Under the pieces are notes generated by a model that worked only from the letters and a program-made list of their open reading frames with translations, had not been told where the DNA came from and did no database searches. Below, one piece after another: positions 52,703 to 62,085 of a stretch of DNA of 64,000 nt. Source of the stretch: Pseudoalteromonas spongiae UST010723-006 (GTDB lineage Bacteria > Pseudomonadota > Gammaproteobacteria > Enterobacterales > Alteromonadaceae); NCBI RefSeq assembly GCF_000238255.3, contig NZ_CP011040.1:1534239-1598238 (forward strand), given 5' to 3'. Both the position numbers and the translations under genes were made by a program. Numbering within the stretch: the first letter of the stretch is position 1; each line of letters begins with the position of its first letter.

Positions 52703-53128
52703 TCAGCGTTCTCTATTTGCCATTGGGTGATCAGCGTTTAATTGTAGTAAATCCCAACGATTTCCGTACAAGTCCTCAAATACGGCGACGGTGCCATAGG
52801 GCTGCTGTTGTGGCTCACGAATAAACGACACGCCTACCGATTTCATGTGCTCATAATCGCGCCAAAAATCATCGGTATTCAAAAATAGAAATACGCGCCC
52901 ACCCGCTTGATTACCAATAAACGCGTGCTGCTCAGGTTTTGATGCCTTTGCTAATAACAGTGCCGTACCGGTAGAGTTTGGTGGTGCAACAACAACCCAG
53001 CGTTTATCTTGTTCTGCCTGATAAGTGTCTTCTATCAATTCAAACTTAAGCTTATTTACATAAAAATCGATTGCCTCATCATAGTCTTTTACTACCAGCG
53101 CAATATTTACAATATTCTGTTTCATCAC
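52703..53128 (-). CDS. VOC/glyoxalase-fold protein
   Basis: A 141-residue vicinal-oxygen-chelate protein starting MMKQNIVNIALVVKDYDEAIDFYVNKLKF, the standard first module, with a second module ending GTVAVFEDLYGNRWDLLQ, where Glu and the WDLL strand match metal-binding positions. The N-terminal metal His is replaced, so metal use is uncertain. It resembles YycE/YraH-type dioxygenase-superfamily proteins. It probably shares a transcript with the GFA gene downstream. Confidence 0.87.
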   Translation of the reverse strand: MMKQNIVNIALVVKDYDEAIDFYVNKLKFELIEDTYQAEQDKRWVVVAPPNSTGTALLLAKASKPEQHAFIGNQAGGRVFLFLNTDDFWRDYEHMKSVGVSFIREPQQQPYGTVAVFEDLYGNRWDLLQLNADHPMANRER

Positions 53129-53202
53129 TTTTCACTTTTGCGGTTTTAGCTCAGATTATTTAGTTTAACGACAAAGCGCCAGCCAGTTAACCTAAAACAG
53201 CA

Positions 53203-53224
53203 AAAGCGGCTAAAAGGCCGCTTT
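53203..53224. terminator. Terminator after arylamine acetyltransferase gene
   Basis: AAAGCGGC-taaaag-GCCGCTTT hairpin followed by short T-runs on both strands. It lies 18 bp beyond the leftward NAT stop codon. Confidence 0.7.
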
Positions 53225-53241
53225 GTTTGCTAGATGTCGTA

Positions 53242-54051
53242 TCACCTTTCTCGATTAATAAACTCAAACAAGGTCTGCGTTTGTGCAAATGTTAGCTCTA
53301 CTAAACATTGCTCTGTCAGTAGCGAATGTAATTGTTTTGGCGAGGTAATGGTAAATACCTCTTGCTGGTTAAGTGCATCGTCAAAAAAGGTAACTTGGTT
53401 ATTCCTAATTAAAATGCGCTCGTTATCCATTATTCGTGATACCACTAGATTATTCACAAATGCCGCATTTTCGTGTTGCGAGCTATAAAAATGGCCAATA
53501 TTGCAATCCATCTCGGTGAATTCACTTAAATCAAAACGATAAAGTGTGATCGGTTGGTCATTATTAGGCGCTAACGCCAAGCGATACGCTTGCTCGCCAG
53601 TTTGTTCAAGGCTATACCGACCATTTGGCGCATCAATCGTTGTAGTTTTTAATGGCACAATAAAGCGCGGGTTAAGCACGCCAAAGCCCACATCTACAAT
53701 GTATTGTTTCCCTTGATACTCTAATAAAGTAACACGATGCAAGCGGCCATTTTGCTCATTACCATCAAGTAAAACCCGTGTTATAAGTGGCCTAACCGTA
53801 AAACCAAGCGCTTTTAAGGCAAGGTAAAATACCTTGTTGTGCTCAAAACAGTATCCGCCTCGTCGATTTGTAACTACACGGTCAAACAATGCTTCAGGTT
53901 CAAGTGATAAGTTTTCTTTTAAAATGACATTGGCGCTATTAAAAGGGAATGTCGCTATATGCGCTTTATAAAGCGCCGATATAAGCGCTAGTCCTTGCAG
54001 TTGTGGTGCCACATTGAGCTGATTTAAATAATCTTGTACGTATTGTTCCAT
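53242..54051 (-). CDS. nat: Arylamine N-acetyltransferase
   Basis: A 269-residue NAT transferring acetyl from acetyl-CoA to arylamines or hydrazines. The Cys-His-Asp triad is visible: Cys in RRGGYCFEHN (about residue 68), His in NGRLHRVTLL (about 107) and Asp in YIVDVGFG (about 122). The length matches bacterial NATs. It starts 10 bp after the flavin-reductase gene to its right, so the two are an operon. This fits detoxification of aromatic amines, where nitro or quinone reduction would precede acetylation. Confidence 0.94.
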   Translation of the reverse strand: MEQYVQDYLNQLNVAPQLQGLALISALYKAHIATFPFNSANVILKENLSLEPEALFDRVVTNRRGGYCFEHNKVFYLALKALGFTVRPLITRVLLDGNEQNGRLHRVTLLEYQGKQYIVDVGFGVLNPRFIVPLKTTTIDAPNGRYSLEQTGEQAYRLALAPNNDQPITLYRFDLSEFTEMDCNIGHFYSSQHENAAFVNNLVVSRIMDNERILIRNNQVTFFDDALNQQEVFTITSPKQLHSLLTEQCLVELTFAQTQTLFEFINRER

Positions 54052-54061
54052 CAGTGTGCTC

Positions 54062-54565
54062 CTACTTATTTAGTGCCACGTTAAATTGCGCTAACACGGT
54101 GTTATCTAGCGAAAAACCGTCACGACAACTAGCATGTAGTTTCGCTGTGTACTGAATATCAAAATAATTAAACACTTTTGCGAAAAAGCCATCAAAAATA
54201 GGGCATAGCTCATCACTTGCCGATGTGGCCAAAACAAAGGCCTTTTTATTAGCAAACGCACGGGCTTTTGGTTTAAGTGTTGGTACGTCTGTTAGCTCAG
54301 TGATCCGATCGATCAATTGTTTAATTGGGGCGGTAGGTGCATGCCAATACACAGGCGATGCAAAAATTAATTTATCGGCCGCTAAAATTCGCTCAACCAA
54401 GGCATAAAAATCGTCTTCTGGGTATTCATTTTGATAGTTGTATGGCGAAATCTGTAACGAGTCGATATCGATCACATCCAATTGGTGGTGTTTCGCGACT
54501 TGCTCAATTAGTTTTGCTGTATTGCCTTGTTTATTTGCACTTGAAAATAACACTAACTTTTTCAT
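54062..54565 (-). CDS. NAD(P)H-dependent FMN oxidoreductase (flavodoxin-like)
   Basis: A 167-residue flavodoxin-fold reductase: MKKLVLFSSANKQGNTAKLI is the phosphate-binding loop of FMN, and IFASPVYWHAPTAPIKQLIDR is the isoalloxazine loop of the NADPH-dependent FMN reductase family. Such enzymes reduce quinones, azo dyes or nitro groups. It is upstream of and co-transcribed with nat, consistent with reduction followed by acetylation of aromatics, an inference from the pair. Confidence 0.9.
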   Translation of the reverse strand: MKKLVLFSSANKQGNTAKLIEQVAKHHQLDVIDIDSLQISPYNYQNEYPEDDFYALVERILAADKLIFASPVYWHAPTAPIKQLIDRITELTDVPTLKPKARAFANKKAFVLATSASDELCPIFDGFFAKVFNYFDIQYTAKLHASCRDGFSLDNTVLAQFNVALNK

Positions 54566-54676
54566 CAGTTTAAAGTCCTTTTGCCAAAATTGTGAAGGTA
54601 CTTTAAAAGCTCAAGTCGGGTTGAGGTAAAGCGTTTTTTCAACTTTTTTATTTATCAAAAGCGAAAAAGTCATAAA

Positions 54677-55663
54677 TTATTTTTTAAACAGTAACTTTTG
54701 ATAGCGCAGCGGTGTTGTCGAAAACCACTTTTTAAACGCATGCGTAAACGAAGATTGTTCTTGAAAACCGAGCTCGTAGGCGGTTTCAGCAATTGTGTGC
54801 TGAGTTAGTAAAAAATCGACTCGCGATTTTCGCTCATCTGTTAATAATTCAATAAAATTAGTATTTTGCTGTTTCAGTTTGCGCTGCAAGGTTCTTGGAC
54901 TCATAAACAAAGCAGCTGCGATCCGATTTTGATCACAGTGTTTTAAGCTGCTTTTTGCTTTTAGCAGCAATATCACCTGCTCTTTTATATTTTCATTGGG
55001 TTGGCGTGCTTGTAGCTCTTTTTCAGATACTTGTATTAAGGCCTGAAACATTGCCTTGTTTTCACTTGTAAAGGGGATTGACAGTAACGCTTTAGAAAAA
55101 ACGATGCTGTTTTTAATTGCGTTTATTGTCACATTACAATTAAACCAACTACTTAGCGTAAGCCGCTCATTATGGCTTAATTTAAAAGTAAACGTAACTT
55201 CGTCAGGTTGGTAGTGTTCACCAAGAATCTTGCGTACCGTGGCAACCCAAGCAGTGGTGTTTCTTAGCACCATTTGCTTACAATCGTCACTTTTTACATG
55301 CCAGTCTAGCTGGACCTGGTGATCACTATGACTCACCTTAGTTTCGCCAATATCCGCAACTAGCGAATCAAAACGAATAAGTGCCTCAATCGCTTGTTCT
55401 AAATTTTCACAGCTTTCAACCAAATAACCGAGCACACCATAATCTTTGGCTTGAATGCGTTTACCTAGTTCAAAACCAAACAAGCTTTGCTCACTTAAAA
55501 GCGCGCCGCAATTGAGCAAATCAATATAGTGCTCCATTGAAACTTGGTGCGCGCCATCGCTATTACTCAGCGCAATGTTTGCGTTATGCGCTGGTGGTTC
55601 TATGCCTAAATCATGTAAGTAGTGTAAAATGCTTTGCAAATACGCAATTGAAACCGATGCCAT
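54677..55663 (-). CDS. AraC-family transcriptional regulator
   Basis: About 328 residues; the ATG at 55663 (MASVSIAYLQSILHYLH) is preferred over a TTG 21 bases upstream. The N-terminal part (about 10-200) is the arabinose-binding-type domain of the OruR/ArgR-like subgroup (FGFELGKRIQAKDYGVLGYLVESCENLEQAI). The C-terminal double HTH has RIAAALFMSPRTLQRKLKQQNTNF and AETAYELGFQEQSSFTHAFKKWFSTTP. It is divergent from an SRPBCC/sterol-desaturase pair, its likely target. Confidence 0.9.
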   Translation of the reverse strand: MASVSIAYLQSILHYLHDLGIEPPAHNANIALSNSDGAHQVSMEHYIDLLNCGALLSEQSLFGFELGKRIQAKDYGVLGYLVESCENLEQAIEALIRFDSLVADIGETKVSHSDHQVQLDWHVKSDDCKQMVLRNTTAWVATVRKILGEHYQPDEVTFTFKLSHNERLTLSSWFNCNVTINAIKNSIVFSKALLSIPFTSENKAMFQALIQVSEKELQARQPNENIKEQVILLLKAKSSLKHCDQNRIAAALFMSPRTLQRKLKQQNTNFIELLTDERKSRVDFLLTQHTIAETAYELGFQEQSSFTHAFKKWFSTTPLRYQKLLFKK

Positions 55664-55763
55664 AATATTGTCGTAAAATAACAAAAACTATGACGTATTA
55701 GCGCAAGATAAACAGCTAAAGTCAAATTATGCTGCTGTCAGGTGTTCATTAGTGTCATTTTTT

Positions 55764-56192
55764 ATGATTTCTGTTCAATATCAAAAAACAATACAGGCCT
55801 CGCCAGATCAAATTTTTACTAAGTTGATTGATCACGAAAACCTTAATCAGTTTTTCAATGCGTCGTTCAAGGTTGTAAAGCCACAAGATAATAACGAGCC
55901 AATAGGTGGAAAAGGCTGCGTAAGGCAAATAAGCCTGTTGGGTATTACGTTTTTAGAAGAAATTATCCATGCCAGTGAACGTGAGATCCGTTATCGCGTA
56001 TTAAACGACTTTCCTGTGAAAGATCATTTGGGCGTTTTTACCTTGCAACCACATGGCAAGCACACAATCGTAACTTACACCATACAATGTAATTCACCTT
56101 GGTATTTACCTGGTGTTTTATTGCGCCGCATTTTGGCCAACGACATTCGCAATTGCCTTGATAAATTAGGAGCATTTTATGATCCCAGTTGA
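55764..56192 (+). CDS. SRPBCC-family protein
   Basis: About 142 residues of the START-like fold, starting MISVQYQKTIQASPDQIFTKLIDHENLNQFF; the in-frame GTG at 55752 is less likely. The core includes GGKGCVRQISLLGITFLEEIIHASER, and it ends near RRILANDIRNCLDKLG. Similar proteins bind lipids or sterols. The stop overlaps the sterol-desaturase start by 14 bases, so the two are translationally coupled and probably handle the same hydrophobic substrate. The AraC gene lies upstream in the opposite direction. Confidence 0.85.
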   Translation: MISVQYQKTIQASPDQIFTKLIDHENLNQFFNASFKVVKPQDNNEPIGGKGCVRQISLLGITFLEEIIHASEREIRYRVLNDFPVKDHLGVFTLQPHGKHTIVTYTIQCNSPWYLPGVLLRRILANDIRNCLDKLGAFYDPS

Positions 56193-56988
56193 ACTTATTT
56201 TACTGGGGTTGAGCCCCGTTTTTATTATTTGTGTCGCGTTAGAGTTTAAAAAAGCGCGGCAACACTACAATATAAAAGACAGCATTAATAACACCTTGCT
56301 GGCGCTGTTACACCAAGCATCAGATGCCGTGATATTACTGTTGTTAATGCCAATATTTTTATGGCTACATCAGTATGCTTTATTCGACATTAAACTCACC
56401 TTCACATCCTTGTTATTTGGTTTTATTTTACAGGACTTTTTGTATTACTGGTTTCATCGTGCATCCCACAATATTCATTGGTTTTGGCTGGCTCATGTTG
56501 TACATCACAGTTCAACGCATATGAATTTTACTACGGCATTTAGACAAAGCATCTTATATCCGATTGTTGGCATGTGGCTATTCTGGTTGCCGATGATTTT
56601 AATTGGCTTTTCACCGAGTTTAGTGTTCGCGATCGTGGCTATTAATCTGGCATATCAGTTTTTTGTTCATACTCAAGTGATAGGTAATTTAGGCTGGTTT
56701 GAAAAGGTATTTAACACACCGACCCATCATCGTATTCACCACGCCACTAACAGGCCGTACATCGACAAAAATTACGCTGGTGTATTAATTATTTGGGATA
56801 AACTATTTGGCACATTTGCACCAGAAGATAAGGCAATTACCATTAAATATGGCATTGTTGGTGAATTACCAAAAGACAACCCACTGAGCGCGAACTTTAA
56901 GCAATTAGGTGTTTTAAGAAAGCAGTTAAAGCAAGCTAACACCCTGCGAGCAAAACTCAGCGCGTTATTTGGGTATCCTAGTCACTAG
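56179..56988 (+). CDS. Sterol desaturase/fatty-acid hydroxylase family membrane protein
   Basis: A 269-residue integral membrane di-iron oxygenase. The eight-His clusters are FHRASHNIHW, HVVHHSSTHMN, and THHRIHHATN, which is the complete fatty-acid-hydroxylase pattern. Four TM helices are evident. It is coupled to the SRPBCC gene and divergent from an AraC regulator, so the pair is probably inducible. Relatives hydroxylate or desaturate lipids, sterols or carotenoids; bacterial members may also cleave ether lipids. The gene converges on the next gene with a 4-base overlap. Confidence 0.92.
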   Translation: MIPVELILLGLSPVFIICVALEFKKARQHYNIKDSINNTLLALLHQASDAVILLLLMPIFLWLHQYALFDIKLTFTSLLFGFILQDFLYYWFHRASHNIHWFWLAHVVHHSSTHMNFTTAFRQSILYPIVGMWLFWLPMILIGFSPSLVFAIVAINLAYQFFVHTQVIGNLGWFEKVFNTPTHHRIHHATNRPYIDKNYAGVLIIWDKLFGTFAPEDKAITIKYGIVGELPKDNPLSANFKQLGVLRKQLKQANTLRAKLSALFGYPSH

Positions 56989-57707
56989 TTAAGGTTAGTC
57001 GAATAAAGGCGGGTGTATTTTGATACAATACGCGCTATCACACCACGCTCTGTAACCGCATCAATAGCAGCATTAAGTTTTGGTAACAAATGCTGCTTTT
57101 GTTTATTGAGGCGTAATCTCAGTAGCCCTTCAGTATGTAGCTTTTGGAAATCGAGATTTACATCGTAACGTTTACCCCAATAACTCGCCGTTAAATCGCC
57201 AATAAGAATGCGCGAAACACGCGCTTTTTTAAGTGCTAACACCAATTCTCTTTCTGATTTAAAATCAATGCGATTAAACAAGCTATCATCGTAGTAATAG
57301 TAACCAAGAACGGTGCCGATATTGTCGTGATTTAAGTGCGCAGTTTTTTCCGCATCTTTTAACCCAACAAAATATTCTTTTACGGTAAACAGGGGTTTTG
57401 ATAACACAAATTCAGGGCCGACCTTTTGGTTTGGAAACCATTCTGCACACACAGTATCAAAGTCGAGTTTGCCTTCTAATAGTGCTTGGTTGGTACGCTT
57501 GGGCGGTAAATTAAGCTGTACGCCTTCGATTTTTGCCTCTACTAGAATAAGCGGAATAAGCTCACCAAGAATGCCTGGCGTTGCTTTATCGGGCATGTAG
57601 TAAGGCACCCAGTTGTTAGAACCAGACATGTTGTAACGCAAGCTGTTTTGCTCCGCAAACGCTGAAAACGCAAGCAAACTCAATGTAAGCAGTAAAATCC
57701 GTATCAA
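56985..57707 (-). CDS. Periplasmic substrate-binding-like protein
   Basis: A 240-residue SBP_bac_3-like protein with a signal peptide (MIRILLLTLSLLAFSAFA). The mature chain begins LRYNMSGSNNWVPYYMPDKATPGILGELIPLILVEA, the typical lobe-1 start, and has the hinge region RILIGDLTASYWG. No ABC permease or ATPase is near, as is common for marine solitary amino-acid-type binding proteins of this genus. Its stop overlaps that of the convergent desaturase gene. Ligand unknown. Confidence 0.83.
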   Translation of the reverse strand: MIRILLLTLSLLAFSAFAEQNSLRYNMSGSNNWVPYYMPDKATPGILGELIPLILVEAKIEGVQLNLPPKRTNQALLEGKLDFDTVCAEWFPNQKVGPEFVLSKPLFTVKEYFVGLKDAEKTAHLNHDNIGTVLGYYYYDDSLFNRIDFKSERELVLALKKARVSRILIGDLTASYWGKRYDVNLDFQKLHTEGLLRLRLNKQKQHLLPKLNAAIDAVTERGVIARIVSKYTRLYSTNLN

Positions 57708-57855
57708 AATGCCTCCAATCTCCCTACCATCGATAACTCAAAACAACAAAAGCGATAAATATTAACAACCTATCGTTAAGCTTAGCGCAAATAAGCTTAA
57801 CTGTTTAAATAAAATTAAACGATAATGAGTATAAAACCGATCCATTTAGCCATAA

Positions 57856-57880
57856 AAAAAGGCCCATATTTAGGCCTTTA
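57856..57880 (-). terminator. Rho-independent terminator after DAHP synthase gene
   Basis: AAAGGCCTAAA-TATGGGCCTTTTTTT when read leftwards: stem AAAGGCC/GGCCTTT with a T-run. It lies about 30 bp beyond the stop codon. Confidence 0.8.
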
Positions 57881-57910
57881 ATGTATTTCTATGGTGATAA
57901 AAAACACCGC

Positions 57911-59275
57911 TTATTTGCGAGCGTCTTTCAATAAATCAGCCACTAAGAAGCCAAGCTCAAGTACCTGATCGGCGTTTAGACGCGGATCACACTGAGTGCG
58001 ATAACGCTGTGCCAAGTCTTCCTCACATAAACCATATGCACCACCGGTACATTCCGTTACGTGCTGGCCTGTCATTTCTAGGTGAATACCACCTGGGTAT
58101 GAACCTTCAGCTTTATGAACCGCAAAGAACTGGCTGATTTCACGCATAATATTATCAAAGCTACGCGTTTTATAACCATTGCTGGCTTTTTCAGTATTAC
58201 CGTGCATTGGATCTGAACTCCAAATCACCTTACGCCCTTCTTGCTGTACTTTACGTACCAACGCAGGTAGTTTTTCAGGTAATACGTCCGCACCCATGCG
58301 TGTAATAAGCGTTAGGCGACCAGGGATGTTATCTGGGTTTACTGCATCAATTAAACGGATCAGTTCGTCAGGATCCATGCCAGGGCCCACTTTCACACCG
58401 ATTGGGTTTTTAATGCCACGGAAGAACTCAATATGAGCGTGATCTAACTGACGTGTACGCTCACCAATCCATACAAAGTGCGCAGAACAATCGTACCAAT
58501 CACCCGATAAGTGATCGCGACGTGTTAATGCTTCTTCATATCCAAGCAGTAGCGCTTCGTGCGATGTAAACAATTCAGTTTCGCGAATATTTGCAGAGTT
58601 ACCTGATGTAATACCGCACACTTCCATAAACTGCAGTGCATCTTGAATGCGATCCGCAAGCTCTTGGTATTTGTTTTTAAGTGGGTTTGCCGCAACAAAG
58701 CTCATATTCCAACGGTTTACTTGATGTAAATCTGCTAAACCACCTTGAGCAAATGCGCGTAATAAGTTTAATGTTGCCGCACTGTGATGATACGCCTGCA
58801 TTAAACGCTGCGGATCAGGAATACGTGCATCTTCTGTAAATTCGAAACTATTAACGATATCACCGCGATAAGACGGTAGGCTAACGCCATCAATCGTTTC
58901 AAGATCAGCTGAGCGCGGTTTAGCATATTGACCAGCCATGCGCGCAATTTTAACGACAGGACACTTACCACCGTAAGTTAAAACAACCGCCATTTGCATG
59001 AGCGTTTTAAACGTATCGCGAATGCTCGCCGCGTTAAACTCTGAAAAGCTTTCTGCGCAGTCACCACCTTGTAGTAAGAAGGCTTTACCTTCGCACACAT
59101 TCTCAAGATACTTAAATAAACTACGTGTTTCTTCTGCAAACACCAGCGGTGGTGCTGAGTTTAACTGTGCTTCTACGTTTGATAATTGTTCAGCGTCTCT
59201 GTAATTTGGCTGTTGTTGAATAGGGAGATCTCTCCAGCTATTCGGACTCCAAGGTTTCACTACATTTTTCCTCAT
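57911..59275 (-). CDS. Class II 3-deoxy-D-arabino-heptulosonate-7-phosphate synthase
   Basis: A 454-residue class II DAHP synthase, the first enzyme of the shikimate pathway (PEP + erythrose 4-phosphate). Typical features: [17 protein letters not shown] at the start, [62 protein letters not shown] and [18 protein letters not shown]. Metal and substrate residues are in order and the length is full. This class occurs alongside class I enzymes in Pseudoalteromonas-type bacteria. It appears monocistronic with its own terminator. Confidence 0.96.
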   Translation of the reverse strand: MRKNVVKPWSPNSWRDLPIQQQPNYRDAEQLSNVEAQLNSAPPLVFAEETRSLFKYLENVCEGKAFLLQGGDCAESFSEFNAASIRDTFKTLMQMAVVLTYGGKCPVVKIARMAGQYAKPRSADLETIDGVSLPSYRGDIVNSFEFTEDARIPDPQRLMQAYHHSAATLNLLRAFAQGGLADLHQVNRWNMSFVAANPLKNKYQELADRIQDALQFMEVCGITSGNSANIRETELFTSHEALLLGYEEALTRRDHLSGDWYDCSAHFVWIGERTRQLDHAHIEFFRGIKNPIGVKVGPGMDPDELIRLIDAVNPDNIPGRLTLITRMGADVLPEKLPALVRKVQQEGRKVIWSSDPMHGNTEKASNGYKTRSFDNIMREISQFFAVHKAEGSYPGGIHLEMTGQHVTECTGGAYGLCEEDLAQRYRTQCDPRLNADQVLELGFLVADLLKDARK

Positions 59276-59336
59276 TCCAATATAACCTCAGTTCCGAATT
59301 TACAGGGCTAAAATTAAATTTCAAGTGATAATTTGT

Positions 59337-60116
59337 TTAGTTCCATGATATTTGGTAATAAGCATTATTTTCATAACTTATTTGCGATGAATTAAGGCCA
59401 AAACAATCAACAAGATTCGAAATTTTAATATCTCGACCTGCTTTAAATTCGCCTATTAGCGAACCTTTTTTCATTAATAAACAGGGGTTTTGCGATTTTA
59501 AGGCGAAATTCACCTCATGATGAGAAGATAAAACACAAATTCGACTGCTAATATGTTCTAAGTAATCGATTAACCATAACGTATGTTTAATATCTAACCC
59601 GGTGAAAGGCTCATCCAACAATAATAAGTTGGCCTGAGGCTTTAGTTTTTCATCGCAACCAAGCAAGGTAGCCGTTAGATAACAGCGCTGACGTTCGCCG
59701 CCGGATAAAAACTGCAACGGTTTTTCAAGTAAATCGGCCACTTCTAAGCCACCCACTACCGCATTGTTTTCAAGTAGCACTTTTAAACTCTCTATCTCGC
59801 TATCAAAACAAATTGCCAGCATTTCATAACCAGTAATTGAAAAATGAGCTTGGTTTTGCTGAGTTAAGTACGCCCGCTTTTGCGCTAATTGATGAAGCGA
59901 CAACGATGAGTAGCAACTTCCGGAAATAGTAATCGCACCATAAACCTCGCTGTAGAGGCCTGCAATACAATCAAGTAAGGTTGATTTTCCCGCCCCATTT
60001 GCACCTAATAAATGATAAAAACCAGGGCTTAACGACAACTCAGACACCTGAACCGTAAAACCATTAAACGGATTTAACAATAAATCGTTAATACTTAAAC
60101 TGATAGGCGCTGTCAT
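59337..60116 (-). CDS. btuD: Vitamin B12 ABC importer ATPase
   Basis: A 259-residue ATPase of the FecCD/BtuCD class. Walker A is LLGANGAGKSTLL, Q-loop LTQQNQ, signature LSGGERQRCYL, Walker B NLLLLDEPFTG, and the switch His is in VLSSHHEVNFAL. It starts inside the btuC stop (TAATG), so the two are coupled. It pairs with btuC and most likely imports cobalamin. No btuF binding protein or btuB receptor is next to it; they must be elsewhere. Confidence 0.88.
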   Translation of the reverse strand: MTAPISLSINDLLLNPFNGFTVQVSELSLSPGFYHLLGANGAGKSTLLDCIAGLYSEVYGAITISGSCYSSLSLHQLAQKRAYLTQQNQAHFSITGYEMLAICFDSEIESLKVLLENNAVVGGLEVADLLEKPLQFLSGGERQRCYLTATLLGCDEKLKPQANLLLLDEPFTGLDIKHTLWLIDYLEHISSRICVLSSHHEVNFALKSQNPCLLMKKGSLIGEFKAGRDIKISNLVDCFGLNSSQISYENNAYYQISWN

Positions 60117-61099
60117 TACATATGGTTCCTGTGCGCAAAGTGCTTAAACAACACCCAAATAAATAACGGACCACCAAGTGTTGCACTTACTAGCGCTAAG
60201 GGTAAGTTAGTACTCATTAATGAACGAGATAAAAACTCGATAAACACCATAGTCGTAGCGCCAACGAAGCATAGTTTAGTGATTAAATGCTTGTTGTCAT
60301 TTCCGAAAATCATGCGGCACGCATGAGGAACCAACAAGCCTAAAAATGCCACAATACCACCTAGCGATACCGCTATCGCCGTTAATAAAGCAGCAACCGA
60401 CAAGCACTCTAAGCGCAAGCGTTTTACGTCGATACCATGCAATTGTGCGTTTCTATCACCGAGATAAACAAAATTAAGTGCGCGACTGCGACGCTTTAAT
60501 AAAGAAACAATTACACCGGTTGCTGCAAGTGTTACCAGTGCGCTGGTCATAGTGACATGTTCAAAGCTACCGAGCATCCATACACTAAAAATGCGTAACT
60601 GATCGTTATCTGAATAAAAAATAAACCAACTAGAAATCGCTGATGTAATTGTGGTGATACAAATGCCTGCCAAGATAATTGCGAGACTGGCATAATTTCC
60701 GAGCTTTTTCGCGATCAAAAAGATCACACTTATTGCCAATGCTGCACCGCATAAGGCAAATAAAAACATGTAGAACACACTAAAATCAAAGGCACTTGAT
60801 ATCAACCCCGCCGCACCTAAGATAACAGCAAGCGATGCGATACCTGAAATGCCAAGTAAGCTGGGTTCAGCAAGCGGATTAGCTAACAGTAACTGAAACA
60901 AATGCCCGGCAATCGCCAAACAGATCCCTACTGTTATAGCAGTAATAATTTTTGCTAAACGTAAATCAAATAAAATCACTTTATCGATTTCGCTTAGCTG
61001 CCAAGGCAGAATGGTTTTACCACCATTGAGCCCAATAAAAAGGCTCAATAAAATAGCAATAAACCCAACACCGTACGTAAAAATAGCGTGTTTGCGCAT
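60116..61099 (-). CDS. btuC: Vitamin B12 ABC importer permease
   Basis: A 327-residue FecCD-family permease of the same length as E. coli BtuC (326). It has ten TMs. It shares NPLAEPSLLGISG with BtuC, and LVSATLGGPLFIWVLFK at the end. The gene lies just left of, and divergent from, the Tus-like gene. I looked for a cobalamin riboswitch in the 60-115 bp between them and saw none, so B12 repression through that element is unlikely. Iron-siderophore specificity is an alternative, but the BtuC match is better. Confidence 0.87.
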   Translation of the reverse strand: MRKHAIFTYGVGFIAILLSLFIGLNGGKTILPWQLSEIDKVILFDLRLAKIITAITVGICLAIAGHLFQLLLANPLAEPSLLGISGIASLAVILGAAGLISSAFDFSVFYMFLFALCGAALAISVIFLIAKKLGNYASLAIILAGICITTITSAISSWFIFYSDNDQLRIFSVWMLGSFEHVTMTSALVTLAATGVIVSLLKRRSRALNFVYLGDRNAQLHGIDVKRLRLECLSVAALLTAIAVSLGGIVAFLGLLVPHACRMIFGNDNKHLITKLCFVGATTMVFIEFLSRSLMSTNLPLALVSATLGGPLFIWVLFKHFAHRNHM

Positions 61100-61215
61100 G
61101 AAACAATTTAACTGATTGGTAATACTGCGTTTATATCAGAAAATGGCGCATAAAGCTTGTGCTTGTCAGCAACAGTAAATACCATCAAACACTTAGTATC
61201 GCTAGAGATCAAAGA

Positions 61216-62079
61216 ATGAATAAACGTTTTTTACTGCGCAGCCACTTTGATAAGTGCACTCAACTGATTGAACAATTACAACACGCGTTAGTTAATTCAG
61301 ATCTCGCATTTTGTCATTATTATCAACTGCCAAAAGTCAAAGAAGCGGAAAACCACCGTCCTCCCTCTGAAATTCCCGTCACTCCTTTTGAGGGATTAGA
61401 TGCGCTCAATAAAAGTTGCTCGGCATTTAAAGATGTATTTAAACAGCCCGAGTTAAGCGGAAAATTATTGACTCGTCATCCTGGGGTGATTGGTATTAAA
61501 GGGGATGATCCCGAAATACGAGCGCTTATTAGCGCAATTAATCAAGAAAAACAAAATTTTAAGCAAATTGTATTATCAGAAAAAAGCAAAGACGCCCGTT
61601 TTGAACTGGTTCACAGTGCAATTCCTAGCTTGATCACCCTAGCGTTTTATCGCCAGATCTTTTGTGAAAGCCGCAGCGCGTATTCAGTACGATTTACTTG
61701 GATGCATAAACATTCAATTCAACACTTAAGCGCAAAACAGGCACTTACCTTTTTACAGCAAAACCAAAGCCATAAACCAATGATCACGCAAGATAAAGCA
61801 ACATGGCAAGCAATGGTTGAACAAGAAAAACAACGGATAGTAGGTTTAAGTGAAAATAAAAAGCTACGTATTCGTCGCCCTATTCGGGTGTCACCCCAAG
61901 TAAACGTGCGGTTTAGCGCCAGCGATCGCTATCATGTTAGTGCAGCGCTACCGTTTATTTTATTTAACGCTGAAAAGGTTACAAAAATTGGCAAGCTTAG
62001 CGATTATGCTAAAAAGCCAGATACACGCGCAAAAAAAAGTCGCTACCTAATTGAGCGACTTTTCTTAGAAACACCGTAA
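61216..62079 (+). CDS. tus: Tus-like replication terminus site-binding protein
   Basis: A protein of about 287 residues that aligns by eye along most of E. coli Tus (309), which binds Ter sites and stops forks from one side. Matching blocks include YYQLPKVKEAENHRP, LLTRHPGVIGI, ARFELVHSAIPSLITL, the WMHKHSIQHL region, and ENKKLRIRRPIRVSPQVNVRF. The Phe and His of the cytosine-6 pocket (RFEWVH in E. coli, RFELVH here) are kept; the nearby Gly is Ser. The ATG at 61216 matches the E. coli N-terminus better than one at 61159. It converges on the replication initiator gene with 6 bp between the stops. Confidence 0.88.
   Translation: MNKRFLLRSHFDKCTQLIEQLQHALVNSDLAFCHYYQLPKVKEAENHRPPSEIPVTPFEGLDALNKSCSAFKDVFKQPELSGKLLTRHPGVIGIKGDDPEIRALISAINQEKQNFKQIVLSEKSKDARFELVHSAIPSLITLAFYRQIFCESRSAYSVRFTWMHKHSIQHLSAKQALTFLQQNQSHKPMITQDKATWQAMVEQEKQRIVGLSENKKLRIRRPIRVSPQVNVRFSASDRYHVSAALPFILFNAEKVTKIGKLSDYAKKPDTRAKKSRYLIERLFLETP
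61273..61286 (-). promoter_or_regulatory. Ter-like sequence inside tus 5' end (tentative)
   Basis: On the minus strand this reads GCGTGTTGTAATTG, matching the Ter core GTATGTTGTAACTA at 10 of 14 positions, with the functionally critical G6 and TGTTGTAA retained. Oriented this way the block face would point right, toward the origin. Single matches of this quality also occur by chance, so this is a weak call. Confidence 0.3.
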
Positions 62080-62085
62080 AAGCGT

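Noticed and set aside
57626..57645. ATGTTGTAAC, a ten-base match to the Ter core
   Set aside because: It lies within the coding sequence of a solute-binding protein, the flanking Ter bases do not match, and such matches are expected by chance in 64 kb.
61100..61215. Possible cobalamin riboswitch upstream of btuC
   Set aside because: Too short and lacks the conserved B12-box sequence; no such element is visible.
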